From positions 434,001 to 498,000 of the forward strand of contig JAPQWV010000356.1 of NCBI GenBank assembly GCA_027422505.1: a stretch of DNA of 64,000 nt. Direction: 5' to 3'. Origin of the DNA: Craterostigma plantagineum. Taxonomy: Eukaryota; Streptophyta; Magnoliopsida; Lamiales; Linderniaceae. The position numbers and the translations under genes were made by a program. This document shows, piece after piece, positions 11,762 through 23,573 of the stretch (positions are counted from its first letter, which is position 1; every line of letters begins with the position of its first letter). The notes beneath the pieces were generated by a model. The model was given only the letters and a program-made list of their open reading frames with translations. It had not been told where the DNA came from and made no database searches.

Positions 11762-12296
11762 TGGTGCAGCACGGGAATCGCAGGAGAACGGATCAACGCC
11801 GGGAGACATAGCAGGCTGGTTTTCGGCTGTTTTTGAGGCATGATTTTCGTGTCTCGGAGGGGTGTCCGGAGGAGGCAACTGGTCCTCCGTGAAGTAGGGA
11901 ATGTGGTGGCTCGAATGGTGCTCGAGGGAAGCCACGGGGACCTCGTCTTGAGGTAGCAAGGTCGTCCAAGTACCTTGGTTGGAGCAGTTTTTTGACAGAA
12001 GCTGTTTTGAAAACTGCTTTGGACTGCTGTTGCTGAGTTCGATCTGCGATGGGCGAGCTTGAGGTGGAGGCCATTCTACCTCGGATGGAGAGCATTCTCA
12101 TGCCACAAGAGCGGGTGAGCTCGGAGGTTGGAGAGATGCGGTGGCTGGGGTCGAAACAACCGGGGAAATTTGACGACTGAATTCTGCTGTCAAAGCATAA
12201 TTCTGCTATTGTTCGTACCGGGCAGCGGGTTGCGGAGGCTTCAAGTTCGATGGTGGCCACGAGGAGAAGTTAGGAGAGCTTTACATCGGCCGGTAA

Positions 12297-13044
12297 ATTA
12301 GCGAGCCTGAGACTCGCTGGAGCCGCCGGGAACGGCCAGAAAAGACGACCAGTCAAAGCTGATGGAAAGAGCTGAAGGTTTGCTGAACTTAAGGCTGAGA
12401 GCTACAGCTACCGTCGGATCAGTTTGCTCGCGATCGGAGGGTCGACGTTTGAAGCTGGGAGATTAAATGCTGAACGTATATGATCGACAGCTCAGATAAA
12501 GAGATGTGAGATGGTGCGGATTAAGAATCTCGACCCTTGGATCAAAATCGAACGTCGCATATTAAAAGTGACATTTCACTTATAAAGGTGTCACGCGACT
12601 CTTGCTTCTTCATGCGAAATGTCGAGGACACGTGGCAGAAGCTGGAGCGTCGGATCGGATTCAACTGACGGACGAGATCGATCGAAGAGCACACTTATCA
12701 CATGAATGTTGTTGTTTAAATATCATATTTCCAGTTTCGACTTAGTATCTTCTCGAGCATATATCTTTTCGTAGAGTGAAAACCACCTTAAGGTGTAAAC
12801 ATGAGAGTTGTAGGCGATGTGGCAATCTGTAACTTTTGTGTTGGTGGCTAATGGGAAAGATGCTCGGTTGATCCGTGGACGTAGGCACAAGTTGGGCCGA
12901 ACCACGTTAAATCTGTGTTTTCAGAGTGTGTGTGTTTTATGTTTTTGATCAGTTTGAGCTCGAAATCGATCGATCCAATCCACGAGGCTTACACACACAT
13001 AAAGAACATCCAAATACGAGTCTCATGGCGGTCCTCGATCTACA
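12297..13044 (+). repeat. Right LTR of element C
   Basis: Second copy of the C terminal repeat. It ends CTACA at 13044, directly before GATTC. Its left border is blurred: homology starts at ATTAGCGAGCC, while the first 7 bp of the left copy are not matched. Confidence 0.85.
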
Positions 13045-13499
13045 GATTCAAAGCCGTAAAAGAAGAAAAATTTTGTGAGGCGCCACACAAGAAAGTTCAA
13101 GCTTGGAAAAGTTGATTCTTCATTGAAAAGGATCAAAGCAAAATAAAGAAAAGTCTTTGCTTTGAATGGATGTGGCATGCCTAAGAGAAATTCCTATAAA
13201 AGGGCTTCATTCGACGAAGTAATAATACCACCATACTGATTTTATTCCTCCCCGATTAATTCTTTGTGTAGCCTACTCCTTATATTGTTGTAGCTATTTT
13301 TATATACCGTCCGGTGTACGTATGTGTAACCACTCCGCATAATAAAGAAGTTCTACCCTCCGGCCCGTGGACGTGGGTCATTCTGACCGAACTATGTAAA
13401 TATCGTGTTCACTGTCCAAATTTTATTTCTCGTCTCATTTATTTATTATCGTCATGTTTAGGGCAAATAAATTATCGGGAATCTCCGCATATCCTAACA
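13045..13499 (+). repeat. Copia A 3' LTR, main part
   Basis: Diverged but clear relative of the 588-bp LTR of element F in opposite orientation. Shared blocks include AATAAAGAAGTTCTACCCTC and the end CCGCATATCCTAACA at 13499. A TATA-like TATAAAAGGG lies near 13195. The sequence from 13500 to 13666 is short and unassigned. Confidence 0.85.
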
Positions 13500-13675
13500 G
13501 ATTTGATTATGAACCTCATCACTGAGGCATATGATATTTTTTTCCAAACACATACATTGAAAAAGGGATGTCAATATATAGGTTCAAATGAGATCGACAT
13601 TATACTAATTTTAGGGTTTCCAATTTAGAAATTTACTATATACAACAGTCATTTAAGCAAGGAACACACTACACT

Positions 13676-14690
13676 CGCATGGGATCCTCTATTCCAATAA
13701 TGCATTCCACTATATATTCCAACTTGATAAAATCAATATTATGTATAGTTGCCTTTATCTTATTCATCATTTATTACATTAAATTAATTATATTAATATT
13801 CCTTAATTAACCTAAACTGAAAAGTAGAAACTCTTCCGTCTTCGTCTATCGTCGGTCGTCACCACGCTCCTTATCCGTCAGGTTGAGGGTTTAGAATTTA
13901 GAATGTAGGGTTCAGGGTTTAGAATTTAGGGTTTATGGTTCAGAGTGTTGGTGGTGACGACGAGACGAACGGAGATGGAAGAATTTTCTATTTTTTATTA
14001 GTTTAATTTAGGAATATTAATACAATTAATTTAATGTAATAAATGATAAAAAAGATAAAGGAAAATATAGATAATATTGTTTTTATCAAGTTGGAATATA
14101 TAGTTGAACGCATTAGTGGAATAGAGGGTCCCAACTAGGGTTGCAAACGAATCGAATCGAGTCGAATACCGCAATATTCTATTCGTATTCAGATGACAAT
14201 CGAATACGAATACGAATACTTGAATATTTAATCGAATCATAAAATCGATTCTTATTAGAATTCGAATATTTTCTCGAATATTCGAATTGAATATTGAATA
14301 TTTGTATTCAAAGTCATCTTCCATTTTTTATTTAATAAAATATAAGCAATATTATATTTAAAATATATATTGAGTTATAATAAATTATATTTTAACATTT
14401 ATTGAAGTATAACATATTATTTTAAATGTTTTAGTGAGTTATCATATATTATATGTGAATATATATTAATTATACTATATTTTATGTTATATTATTCGAA
14501 TCGAATAATTCGATTAATTTTTAATCGAATATTGTGATTTCATATTCGTATTCGTATATTTATCGAATAAAAAAAAAATATTCTTATTCGGCTTCGTATT
14601 CTAAATTTTTGAATCAAATCTTAAAATTTCGAATCGAATCGCGAATCGGACCAAAAAAGTTCGATTCGTTTGCAACCCTAGTCCCAACCG
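13676..14690. mobile_element. Mutator-type MITE with a nested hAT MITE
   Basis: Long inverted arms (about 13676-13820 and 13990-14135) with ends CGCATGGGATCCTC and CGGTTGGGACCCTC, flanked by a perfect 9-bp duplication CACTACACT (13667-13675 and 14691-14699). A 9-bp duplication is typical of Mutator-like elements. Between the arms lies a run of degenerate AGGGTTTAG words (about 13885-13945). Confidence 0.82.
14136..14680. mobile_element. hAT-type MITE nested in the Mutator MITE
   Basis: Ends are TAGGGTTGCAAACGAATCGA and its inverse, with a perfect 8-bp duplication GTCCCAAC (14128-14135 and 14681-14688). The interior is crowded with ATTCGAAT-type words near both ends and has an AT-rich centre. 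No coding sequence. Confidence 0.92.
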
Positions 14691-14699
14691 CACTACACT

Positions 14700-15611
14700 A
14701 GGATTCTGATATGATTCAAATAATACGCTTTCTATATTTTCCACGTCCATGGGTTTTTTTTTTTCTTTACATTATTATGTAGGAAGTAGTTTGTAACGAA
14801 CAATCTAGCAGTTTATTAAATTTGGTGTCTCTGACGGTCAACATTAAATAACTGCAGCAGTGATAAATAGGACAACGATCTGCAATAAATTGCAGCGGTG
14901 GTGTGGGTGCATATACTTAAAAAAGGAACACGACAAGTACGATTTACGTTGTATGTCATAAAATATGATCCATGTGCCTCTGTGCTTTATAAGTTCTGTT
15001 ATTTACTTCTTTTTTTTATCTATCCTCTCCATTTAAATTGTATATTATTAAACTTTATAGTGGTTAAAGTTCAACTAATTAAGATCTTGTCCGAACATAT
15101 AAGTTATTTTTGTGTATATGTATATGTAATGAATATATCTAATGAAGTTACGGAAACCAAATCTTATCCAACTTGTCATACTTCTTATTTTATAAAGTTA
15201 CAATTTATCGAATGGGATACGAACGCGCTATATGAAAACGCCACCTTGTTCAACTCCTCCTACAATTATCTAAAAATAAAAAATAAAAGAATATTATGGC
15301 CATTTTTGCCATCCGTTTTCTCATCGACTTCTACTTTAAAAAAAAAAAAAAAAAAATGAAGAAGGAAAGGTATCAACTGTTTCATCATACGATATAAGGA
15401 AAAGCAATAATATCCAACAGTGTGTCAAAAAATATCTGGCCAAATAAAATAAAAAAAAGTCGGTGATCATCCGTGCACTTCATTAAATAGCAAAAGTTAT
15501 TTTTCGTCTCCATTTGAAAATTATATGTATGAACCTCGAATTTTCTTTGGTACTTTTCAGTATCGTTGTTCACTTACAAGTTACATTATCGACGTCAACG
15601 TATATAACTAA
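14700..15611. other. AT-rich spacer, no gene seen
   Basis: Unique AT-rich sequence between the Mutator MITE and copia F, with an A run near 15337-15355. A 153-codon open frame (14898-15359) has no recognisable domain and ends in a poly-lysine run from the A tract, so it is not called. Confidence 0.6.
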
Positions 15612-15616
15612 CAGTC

Positions 15617-16204
15617 TGTTAGGATATGCGGAAATCCCCGATAATTATTTTTGCCCGAAAATGACGATAATAAATAAACGAGACGAAAAATAAATTTGGA
15701 CAGTGACACGAGATTTACGTGGTTCGGTCAGAATGACCTACGTCCACGGGCCGGAGGGTAGAACTTCTTTATTATGTGGAGATTACAGACACGTACACTG
15801 ACGTGATACAAAAGTAGCTATACCAACAATGGAGAATCAAAGCTACAAAATATTGGAAGTGGTGACCGAGGAATAAACCCTCGCTGAAGATGTGATGGTG
15901 GTGCTTCTGTGGCCTGAGGCAAATTTCCCTTCATCGAATGATACGTATTTATAGGAGATCGTTGCCTTTGATCCATCGTGTGTACTGAAGAAATAAAAGG
16001 CATGCTATATCTGACTTAAGTTTGGCTGACATCCCACGTGTGAAGCAAAAACCATGAAACTTTCTTCTTTAGCATGCTAGTTGTCATTTTTCTTCTTTAT
16101 TGCATTTGACCAACGTGTTGTTCGGCGCCCACAAAAGAATAGCAATTCTTAGTTTGATTTTCTCCTTTCCTCATTGAATGATAGGAACAAAAGTCACATC
16201 AACA
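15617..16204 (-). repeat. 3' LTR of copia F
   Basis: 588 bp, ends TGTTAGG...TCAACA on the plus strand. On the minus strand a TATAAATACG box lies near 15945-15955. The neighbouring polypurine tract (minus strand AAGTCAAGGTGGAGATT) is at 16205-16221. Confidence 0.95.
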
Positions 16205-16294
16205 AATCTCCACCTTGACTTTTGTTACCGTAGATTACTCCACCTTAATAGAAATACCTTTATCTCCCTCCGACCTTAGCCCCGATGGGCTACA

Positions 16295-19200
16295 TCACCT
16301 TTCTGAAACATCAATCAAGTCCAAGCAATGCTTGAACTTGGAAACTGGAAGAGCCATTGCATACATAATACTGCCGACTGCACTTGAGTAAGGAACCCGG
16401 GCCATGTACGCTTCTTCCTCATCTGATGATGGTGACTGAGCAGCGCTTAGCCTAAAATGGCTAGCAAGAGGAGTGCTGACTGGTTTGGCATCGCTCATGC
16501 CAAATCGCTCCAAAACCTTTCTGAGGTAACTTTCCTGGGTCAGGTGTAACTTACCAGCTCCCCTATCACGTCTTATCTCCATACCAAGAATCTTCTTAGC
16601 TGCTCCTAAATCCTTCATTTCAAATTCACCATTCAATAAGGCCTTCAACTGGTGAATTTCTGCAAGATTCTTAGCCGCAATGAGCATGTCATCAACATAT
16701 AACAATAGATAAATGAACGAACTGTCATTTAACTTCCGGAAGTAAACACAACTATCATACTTGCTCCTGGAGAAACCATGACCCAACATGAAAGAATCAA
16801 AACGTTTATACCACTGTCTTGGAGACTGTTTTAATCCGTATAAGGATTTCTTCAGTAGACAAACTTGGTCTTCCTTTCCTTCAACTATGAAGCCTTCAGG
16901 TTGCTTCATATAAATCTGTTCATCTAAATCACCATGTAAGAACGCCGTCTTGACGTCAAGCTGTTCTAACTCCAAATCATACATGGCAACAAATGCAAGT
17001 AATACACGAATAGAGCTATGTCTAACGACAGGTGAGAACACATCATTAAAATCAACACCTTGTACCTGACTATAGCCTTTCGCGACTAATCGTGCCTTAT
17101 ACCTTGCATCGTCTGAACCAGATAAACCTTCTTTCTTCTTGAAGACCCACTTACATCCGACTATTTTCTTTTTCTTCGGCGGCGGCACAAGAATCCACGT
17201 ACCGTTCTTGTGCAGAGACTCCATTTCTTCATTCATCGCTACCAACCACTTATCAGAATTATCATCGCTTATTGCCTCCGAATAGGTAGAAGGTTCGCCG
17301 CCTCCACCTGTTTCTTGCGCCACTGATAAAGCGTACGAAACTAAATTTACGTACCGTTGTGGTAGTCGAATCTCCCGTCTCTGTCTATCTCTGGCTATAG
17401 AATATTCCTGCTCGGTGCTTTCATCTTCAACAGGATCTGAATTAGGTTCTGACTCATCCTCTTGATCTGTTGAACTCGTAGCAGGATCATCTGAAGGATC
17501 TTTGTTGATCTCGAGCTCCACCTCGCTGTGTACACTATCCTTCTTTTCTTGATCAGAAGAATTATTAGACTCTTTTGAATGTAACATAGAAGACTCGTCA
17601 AATGTAACATCTCTGCTGATTATAAATTTGGGTGACTTGGGATCAGGATTATATAGTCTATATCCTTTCACCCCTGAAGCATAACCGAGGAAAATACATT
17701 TCTTAGCTCTAGGCTCTAACTTTCCCTCGTTTACGTGCATATAAGCTGGGCACCCAAATATTCTTAAGTTGGAGTAATCAGCAGGAGTACCTGACCATAC
17801 TTCCTCAGGAGTCTTAAAATTGATCGGTGAACACGGTGAACGGTTGACAATATAACATGCTGCGGCGATAGCTTCAGCCCAAAAATCATTTGTCAACCCA
17901 GCGTTGGAGATCATACATCGAGCTCTCTCTAAAAGCGTCCGGTTCATGCGCTCGGCAACACCATTTTGTTGAGGCGTCATTCGAACAGTGTGATGTCGAG
18001 CAATTCCTTCATTCTTGCAGAACTCATTGAACTCGCTTCCGCAAAATTCTAAGCCATTATCTGTCCGCAACCGCTTGATCTGTTTTCCTGTCTGCTTTTC
18101 AATCAAAGCCTTCCATTGTTTAAACGTTAGGAAAACATCACTTTTCTGCTTAAGAAAATAGACCCATACTTTCCTTGAAAAATCATCAATGAAAGTCAAC
18201 ATATATCTTGCACCACCTTTGGACGGAACACGAGAAGGACCCCATACATCAGAATGAATATAGTCCAAAGTACCTTTCGTCCTGTGGACTGCTGGCGAAT
18301 TGAAGCTGACTCGTTTCTGCTTCCCAAAAATACAATGTTCGCAAAAGTCCATCTTACCAGTACTTTGACCGCAAAGTAGGCCCCGCTTGCTTAAAATTGT
18401 CAAGCCTTTTTCTCCCATATGTCCAAGTCGCATATGCCATAATCTCGTGGTATCAACCTCCGGGGATGTCGAAACTGCAGCGGAACCTGTAACAGTAGTT
18501 CCCTGCAAAACATATAAATTTCCAGACCTGCAAGCTTTCATCACGACAAGGGCACCCCGGGCAATTTTCAAAACTCCACCTTCACCTGAGAACCTGCACC
18601 CTTGAGATTCAAGTGTGCCTAAAGAGACAAGATTTCTCTTCATATCTGGAACATGTCTGACTTCTGTGAGTGTTCGGATGATTCCGTCGAACATCTTGAT
18701 CCTAACTGTGCCTTTACCAACAACTTTACACGGAGCATCATTTCCCATTAAGACATATCCACCATCGAATTTTTCATAGGTGGAAAAACAATCTCTACTC
18801 CGACTTATATGGTAAGAACAACCCGAATCTAAGATCCACTCATTTTCAGACCTAACAATATTTGCAGTTGCTACAAAAATAGTTCCATCACTCTCATCAG
18901 CAGCTAAACTAGCTTCGGCGGGTTTATTATTTTGTTGATTATTTTTCTCCTTATTTTTTAATTTAAAACAATCAGCTTTAATGTGACCCTTTTTCTTGCA
19001 GAAATTACAGACTTTATTTCTGTACCTGGATTTTGACCTTTCTTTAGATCTGCTACTTTCAGCGTCTCTACGTTCTGGTCTTCCCCGTGCAAACAGGCCT
19101 TCTGCCTGGCTACCACTTGTTTCTCCCGTAATATCCCTGTCTATCTGTTCTTTCGATTGTAAAGCGGATTTGACACTAGAATATGATATCGTGTCTTTTC

Positions 19201-19696
19201 CGTATATAATCGTGTCACGAAAATGTTTTAAAGACGAGGGAAGGGAACACAACAATATTATGGCCTGATCTTCGTCCGTCACTTTGACTTCTACGTTCGC
19301 CAAATCAATAATGATTGAATCGAATTTATCGAGATGCGAAAGAATAGAAGTACCTTCCGTCATTTTCAAACTGTATAGCTTCTGCTTTAAATAAAGCCGA
19401 TTCTCCTTAGTCTTCTTCATGTAGATCGCTTTTAACGCATCCCACATACCCATGGCCGTCGTCTCCGTGGCAACTTCTTGTAAAACCTCGTAAGATAGAT
19501 TTAAGATAATAGCCGATCTGGCTTTCTTGTCCAATTCACTAAATTGATCGTCCTTCATTTCGGTTGGTTTCTTCTTTGCGCCTTCAAGCGCCACCTCGCA
19601 ACCGTCTTGAATTAGTATGGCCTCCATCTTGAGACTCCACATTGCAAAGTTGACATTTCTGTCGAACTTTTCAATTGACATTTTTGTTATCGTCAT
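16295..19696 (-). CDS. Copia F gag-pol polyprotein without RNase H
   Basis: A single 1133-residue frame, uninterrupted. Domains in order: Gag (about 1-220); a CCHC zinc knuckle, [14 protein letters not shown] (about 229-245); aspartic protease with [12 protein letters not shown] (about 290); the GAG-pre-integrase block with [13 protein letters not shown] (about 425); integrase core with the zinc-binding part and DDE residues (about 460-650); reverse transcriptase with YVDDMLIA (about 1000). After MYAM the frame jumps directly to [13 protein letters not shown]. Compared with element A this removes the equivalent of 664-1227, 564 bp or 188 codons, covering all of RNase H. The join at about 16354 lies in a shared GG. 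The frame is kept, so the protein ends normally but cannot complete reverse transcription alone. Confidence 0.93.
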   Translation of the reverse strand: MTITKMSIEKFDRNVNFAMWSLKMEAILIQDGCEVALEGAKKKPTEMKDDQFSELDKKARSAIILNLSYEVLQEVATETTAMGMWDALKAIYMKKTKENRLYLKQKLYSLKMTEGTSILSHLDKFDSIIIDLANVEVKVTDEDQAIILLCSLPSSLKHFRDTIIYGKDTISYSSVKSALQSKEQIDRDITGETSGSQAEGLFARGRPERRDAESSRSKERSKSRYRNKVCNFCKKKGHIKADCFKLKNKEKNNQQNNKPAEASLAADESDGTIFVATANIVRSENEWILDSGCSYHISRSRDCFSTYEKFDGGYVLMGNDAPCKVVGKGTVRIKMFDGIIRTLTEVRHVPDMKRNLVSLGTLESQGCRFSGEGGVLKIARGALVVMKACRSGNLYVLQGTTVTGSAAVSTSPEVDTTRLWHMRLGHMGEKGLTILSKRGLLCGQSTGKMDFCEHCIFGKQKRVSFNSPAVHRTKGTLDYIHSDVWGPSRVPSKGGARYMLTFIDDFSRKVWVYFLKQKSDVFLTFKQWKALIEKQTGKQIKRLRTDNGLEFCGSEFNEFCKNEGIARHHTVRMTPQQNGVAERMNRTLLERARCMISNAGLTNDFWAEAIAAACYIVNRSPCSPINFKTPEEVWSGTPADYSNLRIFGCPAYMHVNEGKLEPRAKKCIFLGYASGVKGYRLYNPDPKSPKFIISRDVTFDESSMLHSKESNNSSDQEKKDSVHSEVELEINKDPSDDPATSSTDQEDESEPNSDPVEDESTEQEYSIARDRQRREIRLPQRYVNLVSYALSVAQETGGGGEPSTYSEAISDDNSDKWLVAMNEEMESLHKNGTWILVPPPKKKKIVGCKWVFKKKEGLSGSDDARYKARLVAKGYSQVQGVDFNDVFSPVVRHSSIRVLLAFVAMYDLELEQLDVKTAFLHGDLDEQIYMKQPEGFIVEGKEDQVCLLKKSLYGLKQSPRQWYKRFDSFMLGHGFSRSKYDSCVYFRKLNDSSFIYLLLYVDDMLIAAKNLAEIHQLKALLNGEFEMKDLGAAKKILGMEIRRDRGAGKLHLTQESYLRKVLERFGMSDAKPVSTPLASHFRLSAAQSPSSDEEEAYMARVPYSSAVGSIMYAMALPVSKFKHCLDLIDVSER

Positions 19697-19720
19697 GGTG
19701 GCTAAAAAATAAATCGGGTT

Positions 19721-19734
19721 GGCTCTGATACCAA
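19721..19734 (-). other. Primer binding site of copia F (initiator tRNA-Met)
   Basis: The minus strand reads TTGGTATCAGAGCC two bases inside the 5' LTR, the usual copia primer site complementary to initiator tRNA-Met. Confidence 0.92.
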
Positions 19735-19736
19735 TT

Positions 19737-20324
19737 TGTTAGGATATGCGGAAATCCCCGATAATTATTTTTGCCCGAAAATGACGATAATAAATAAACG
19801 AGACGAAAAATAAATTTGGACAGTGACACGAGATTTACGTGGTTCGGTCAGAATGACCTACGTCCACGGGCCGGAGGGTAGAACTTCTTTATTATGTGGA
19901 GATTACAGACACGTACACTGACGTGATACAAAAGTAGCTATACCAACAATGGAGAATCAAAGCTACAAAATATTGGAAGTGGTGACCGAGGAATAAACCC
20001 TCGCTGAAGATGTGATGGTGGTGCTTCTGTGGCCTGAGGCAAATTTCCCTTCATCGAATGATACGTATTTATAGGAGATCGTTGCCTTTGATCCATCGTG
20101 TGTACTGAAGAAATAAAAGGCATGCTATATCTGACTTAAGTTTGGCTGACATCCCACGTGTGAAGCAAAAACCATGAAACTTTCTTCTTTAGCATGCTAG
20201 TTGTCATTTTTCTTCTTTATTGCATTTGACCAACGTGTTGTTCGGCGCCCACAAAAGAATAGCAATTCTTAGTTTGATTTTCTCCTTTCCTCATTGAATG
20301 ATAGGAACAAAAGTCACATCAACA
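19737..20324 (-). repeat. 5' LTR of copia F
   Basis: 588 bp. No difference from 15617-16204 was seen when the two were read side by side. Minus-strand transcription would run from here into the gag-pol frame. Confidence 0.95.
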
Positions 20325-20329
20325 CAGTC

Positions 20330-21912
20330 ATTATACACTATAATAAAAATTCCGGAAAAATTAAAAAACTAGAGACGACTTGATTTTTTTTCCCGTATCC
20401 ACAGCTGAATTCTAAATGTTCAATTGGGACTTGAGGCCGAGGGTAGTTAATTGATATATAGTTAAATGAAACAATTGTTATCACGATGCCTAAAAAATTA
20501 TAAAATTTTAATTTAGTTAAATCATTCGTATTTATGATATGCGGTGAGGATGAAAGTGATATTTGGAAAAACTTCCACCGGCTGCATTAATCACTAGTCG
20601 GCCGTCGTAACATTATTTGGTCCAGAAATTTGTCATTCTCTAAATACCAATAATATATACATTTTAGATATATAATATTGACGACGTACGGAAAATTTTC
20701 CAAAAAATATGAACGTTTCAATTGGCGTATATATATCTTTCTGTCATGATGACGCCAGTTCGACGTGAAAAAAAGGCCATTCTTCATTAAATATTTTTCT
20801 TATCTCACGAGTTTGATTAATTTTTTGTTAGATTTAATAAAGTTATTAATAGTTTTCTCCTATCTAAAATGCTTGCTAGAATATTATTGATAAGATAATG
20901 AAAGCAAATGAACAATACAGATACAGCTTGTGTTATCTAGACCTTCAGATCATATAATTTCAAGTAACTTTCGGGGTCAATATATATAGTATTAGAAAAG
21001 AAAAAGATAGCTTCTAGATGCGCAAAACATTCTTTTTCCTTAAGAAAGTCGTAATATAATGTTAAGATTTGAGTCATTTTTTTATTTATTTATCAATATT
21101 AAATAAAAATTCTATAATAGTCTCATATAGCATGAACCAGGTCAATTGACTCTAAGAGAAATATGGCTTATGACCGCCAAATATGCCACGACTTCATTGT
21201 ATGTGGGGCCAATCAAGGTCATCATGATCATAGCTAGATTAAATACTTAAATCAAAATTAAGCACCATCACTTCTAAATGATTGGGCTAAGTGAACTTGA
21301 TTTCATATGTTATTAATTTTGTAACTCATTTTCGAAGTCAATATTGAGCATTGTAAGGCGGAGATATTACGAAGCCATATCATTTTTTCACTGGCCACCA
21401 ACAATCCAACATTGCTTTAATAACTCGAAAAACACCGTATGTCCTTTATTATTAGATATTGTCTTAAAGAGCAAAAAAATTACTACTTTTTCACCCAAAC
21501 AACCAATTATTCTCGAAATTTACAGATAAATATTTATGGTGGAAATTAACAAGTCTTCCAAACTCACCGCACATAAAGCTGGGCCACGCTGTCCTTCATT
21601 TATTGGTGATGTCACTTTCCTCATATTAATTCAATCATCTTCCCTCATTGTATAGGGTAGGCCCTTCATCTATCATTTCGTGTTCAATTGTTCATCATCT
21701 CTTTCCCTCACCAATATTGTTATATAAATTAACCATATACATACCCTCCCATAAATTCATAAAAAAAAAAAATAACAAATGGCCTAACAAATAACACTAC
21801 TAGTTAGCTCACCAGCCTCAAATTAATACAGTCTCCTTCTTACTCGAATCCTTGCAAAAATATCGATGCATCTAACTAGGGTTCTTGTCCGAATTTCTCC
21901 ATAGCAAAGTTT
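20330..21912. other. Spacer and promoter side of the NAC gene
   Basis: AT-rich sequence with no recognisable coding domain. The last few hundred bases hold the probable promoter and 5' UTR of the NAC gene, including a TATATAA near 21721, followed by AC-rich and CT-rich stretches. The ORFs here are short and lack motifs. Confidence 0.55.
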
Positions 21913-23573
21913 ATGGCCATTATTGCAGCGAATATGAGTAATAACAACAAAATCAATCAAGAAAAGCAAGAAGATAAAGAAGACGACGATTCCCATCACC
22001 AAGACATAGTCATGCCTGGATTTCGATTCCATCCCACCGAAGAAGAGCTCGTCGAATTCTACCTTCGTCGAAAAGTCGAGGGCAAAAACTTCAACGTCGA
22101 GCTAATCACTTTCCTCGACCTATATCGCTACGACCCTTGGGAACTTCCAGGTATTAAGGAGGTTATTCTACCTTCATCGGATTATTTCGATGAAAACCCT
22201 ATTCCTAGAAGTTCAAGAATTTGATGAAAATTTCTAATATTTGTTAGCTTTGGCTGCGATTGGAGAGAAAGAATGGTACTTTTATGTGCCGAGGGATCGA
22301 AAGTACAGGAACGGAGATAGGCCAAATAGGGTCACCACATCGGGCTATTGGAAGGCGACGGGCGCCGATCGAATGATTAGGAGCGAGAATTTGAGGTCCA
22401 TTGGGCTCAAGAAAACCCTCGTTTTCTACTCGGGGAAAGCTCCCAAGGGCATCAGATCGAGTTGGATTATGAACGAGTATCGATTGCCTCAGAACGAAAC
22501 CAAAAGACTTCAAAAGGTATATTATATATATAAAGGAATTTTATGGTGCTCACCTTACATGGGCACCGATTCGTGCCATGTCAACAGTCCACATCGACAT
22601 TTGAGGTTGTGTAGTTTTAATTAACACCTTTTAAGTGCCATTGATCAACATCTCGGATGCTGATGTGGCATGTTGACTTGATATATTTCATTGATACGTA
22701 ACATGGGTTATATGAGGTGGGCTGTTGACATGGCACGAATCGTGCCAAATCAACAAGTGATCACGTAAGATACTCACATAAGGTGAGCATCATATATGTT
22801 ATATATAGACTCTGAACACTTGATGGAATCTGAGTCAGTTTTTTAAGTATAAAGCATGCCTGAGAGGGGTAGAGTGAATTAGGCTTATAAAAATTTTGCT
22901 TTTTGTCTTCGAAAAATCATGTTCTGAATTTAAATGTCAGCACACCTAAGGCATGAAGGGCGCCTTAATTAATAACTTGTGTATTGATTTATCTTGAATT
23001 TCGAAAATCCTATTTCAGGCAGAAATCTCGCTCTGTCGAGTGTACAAGCGAATTGGAATCGAAGACAATCACTTCATTACAGCACGCGCCACGTCATCAT
23101 CTTCCTCGTCTTCTTCGAGAAAACCTCACCGAGAGAACCCGACGATGGAGACCTTTCGAAGCTCTCATCATGAGCAGCCCAGCAAATTATTCTCAAACAA
23201 TATAATAGCAGGCAAATCATCATCTCTGGCCCCTTCACCACGCCAAGATTCTTACGATGTCGACCCTTTGCCTTCGTTATTACAGCAACCTAATAACAGA
23301 ACAGCCGACGATATTTTCCCGAGATCATCGTACGAAGAACTTCACGAGATGGCGAACAACGATGACTGCTCGGTAGTACAGCAAAACCCTCCGTCGATGA
23401 TCGAAACCCTTCTTTCTCATACATCGACCAACGAGAGAGTGCCACGTCAGCATCAGAATATCGGGTTCTCCGATGGGTTGTGGGAATGGAGTGAAATGGC
23501 ATATGCAAGTTATAATAAAGAGTATAGCAATCTTTTTACCAAGAAAAACGATGGGTCGAACTTATATAAGTAA
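21913..23573 (+). CDS. NAC035: NAC transcription factor, NAC035/LOV1 type
   Basis: Nuclear DNA-binding protein of the plant NAC family. Exons are 21913-22150, 22248-22516 and 23019-23573; all junctions are GT-AG and keep frame, giving 353 residues. The NAC domain covers residues 34-180 and shows all subdomains: [87 protein letters not shown] and ISLCRVYKR. The C-terminal half is Ser-rich with an acidic and Trp-containing end, as in NAC activation regions. The first Met is used because the frame is open from there; a start at 21934 (MSNNNK) is also possible. The [23 protein letters not shown] wording is that of the NAC035/LOV1 group, and its neighbours agree. Intron 2 holds a MITE. Confidence 0.93.
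22544..22792. mobile_element. MITE in NAC intron 2
   Basis: A 249-bp inverted-repeat element with ends TGGTGCTCACCTTA and its near inverse (TGATGCTCACCTTA). Inner arms share CGATTCGTGCCATGTCAACAG. It is flanked by TA on both sides, fitting a TA-duplicating (mariner-like) type, though the superfamily is uncertain. Confidence 0.75.

Larger units (their letters stand above)
8736..13044 (+). mobile_element. LTR retrotransposon C, non-coding (LARD-like)
   Basis: Direct repeats of about 760 bp (8736-9499 and about 12297-13044) bound an internal region that is about 0.9 kb once insert D is removed. The 5-bp target duplication GATTC (8731-8735 and 13045-13049) is perfect, and the outer ends are TGTTGGG...CTACA. 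No gag or pol motif was found in either strand of the internal parts (9500-9881 and 11762-12296). The orientation is a guess, because no clear primer site was recognised. Confidence 0.85.
1..13499 (+). mobile_element. Copia element A, decayed, 3' half, host of nested insertions
   Basis: This is the 3' part of an old Ty1/copia element on the plus strand; its 5' LTR, gag and integrase lie outside the window. The visible parts are the end of reverse transcriptase and RNase H (1-1292), the polypurine region just before the 3' LTR (1293-1364 and 8696-8714), and the 3' LTR in two pieces (about 8715-8735 and 13045-13499). Its pol matches copia element F closely, so both are one family. It is interrupted by a SINE, by gypsy element B and by LTR element C. 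The outer target duplication cannot be checked because the left end is missing. Confidence 0.85.
15617..20324 (-). mobile_element. Young copia retrotransposon F
   Basis: A 4708-bp element with two 588-bp LTRs, a perfect 5-bp duplication CAGTC (15612-15616 and 20325-20329), a primer site for initiator tRNA-Met, a polypurine tract, and one uninterrupted gag-pol frame. The LTR copies compared line by line look identical, so insertion is very recent. The frame lacks RNase H, so the copy should need help to move. Confidence 0.95.

Noticed and set aside
14898..15359. A 153-codon open frame on the plus strand
   Set aside because: Biased to hydrophobic and AT-rich codons, ends in lysines from an A run, and shows no known motif or splice context.
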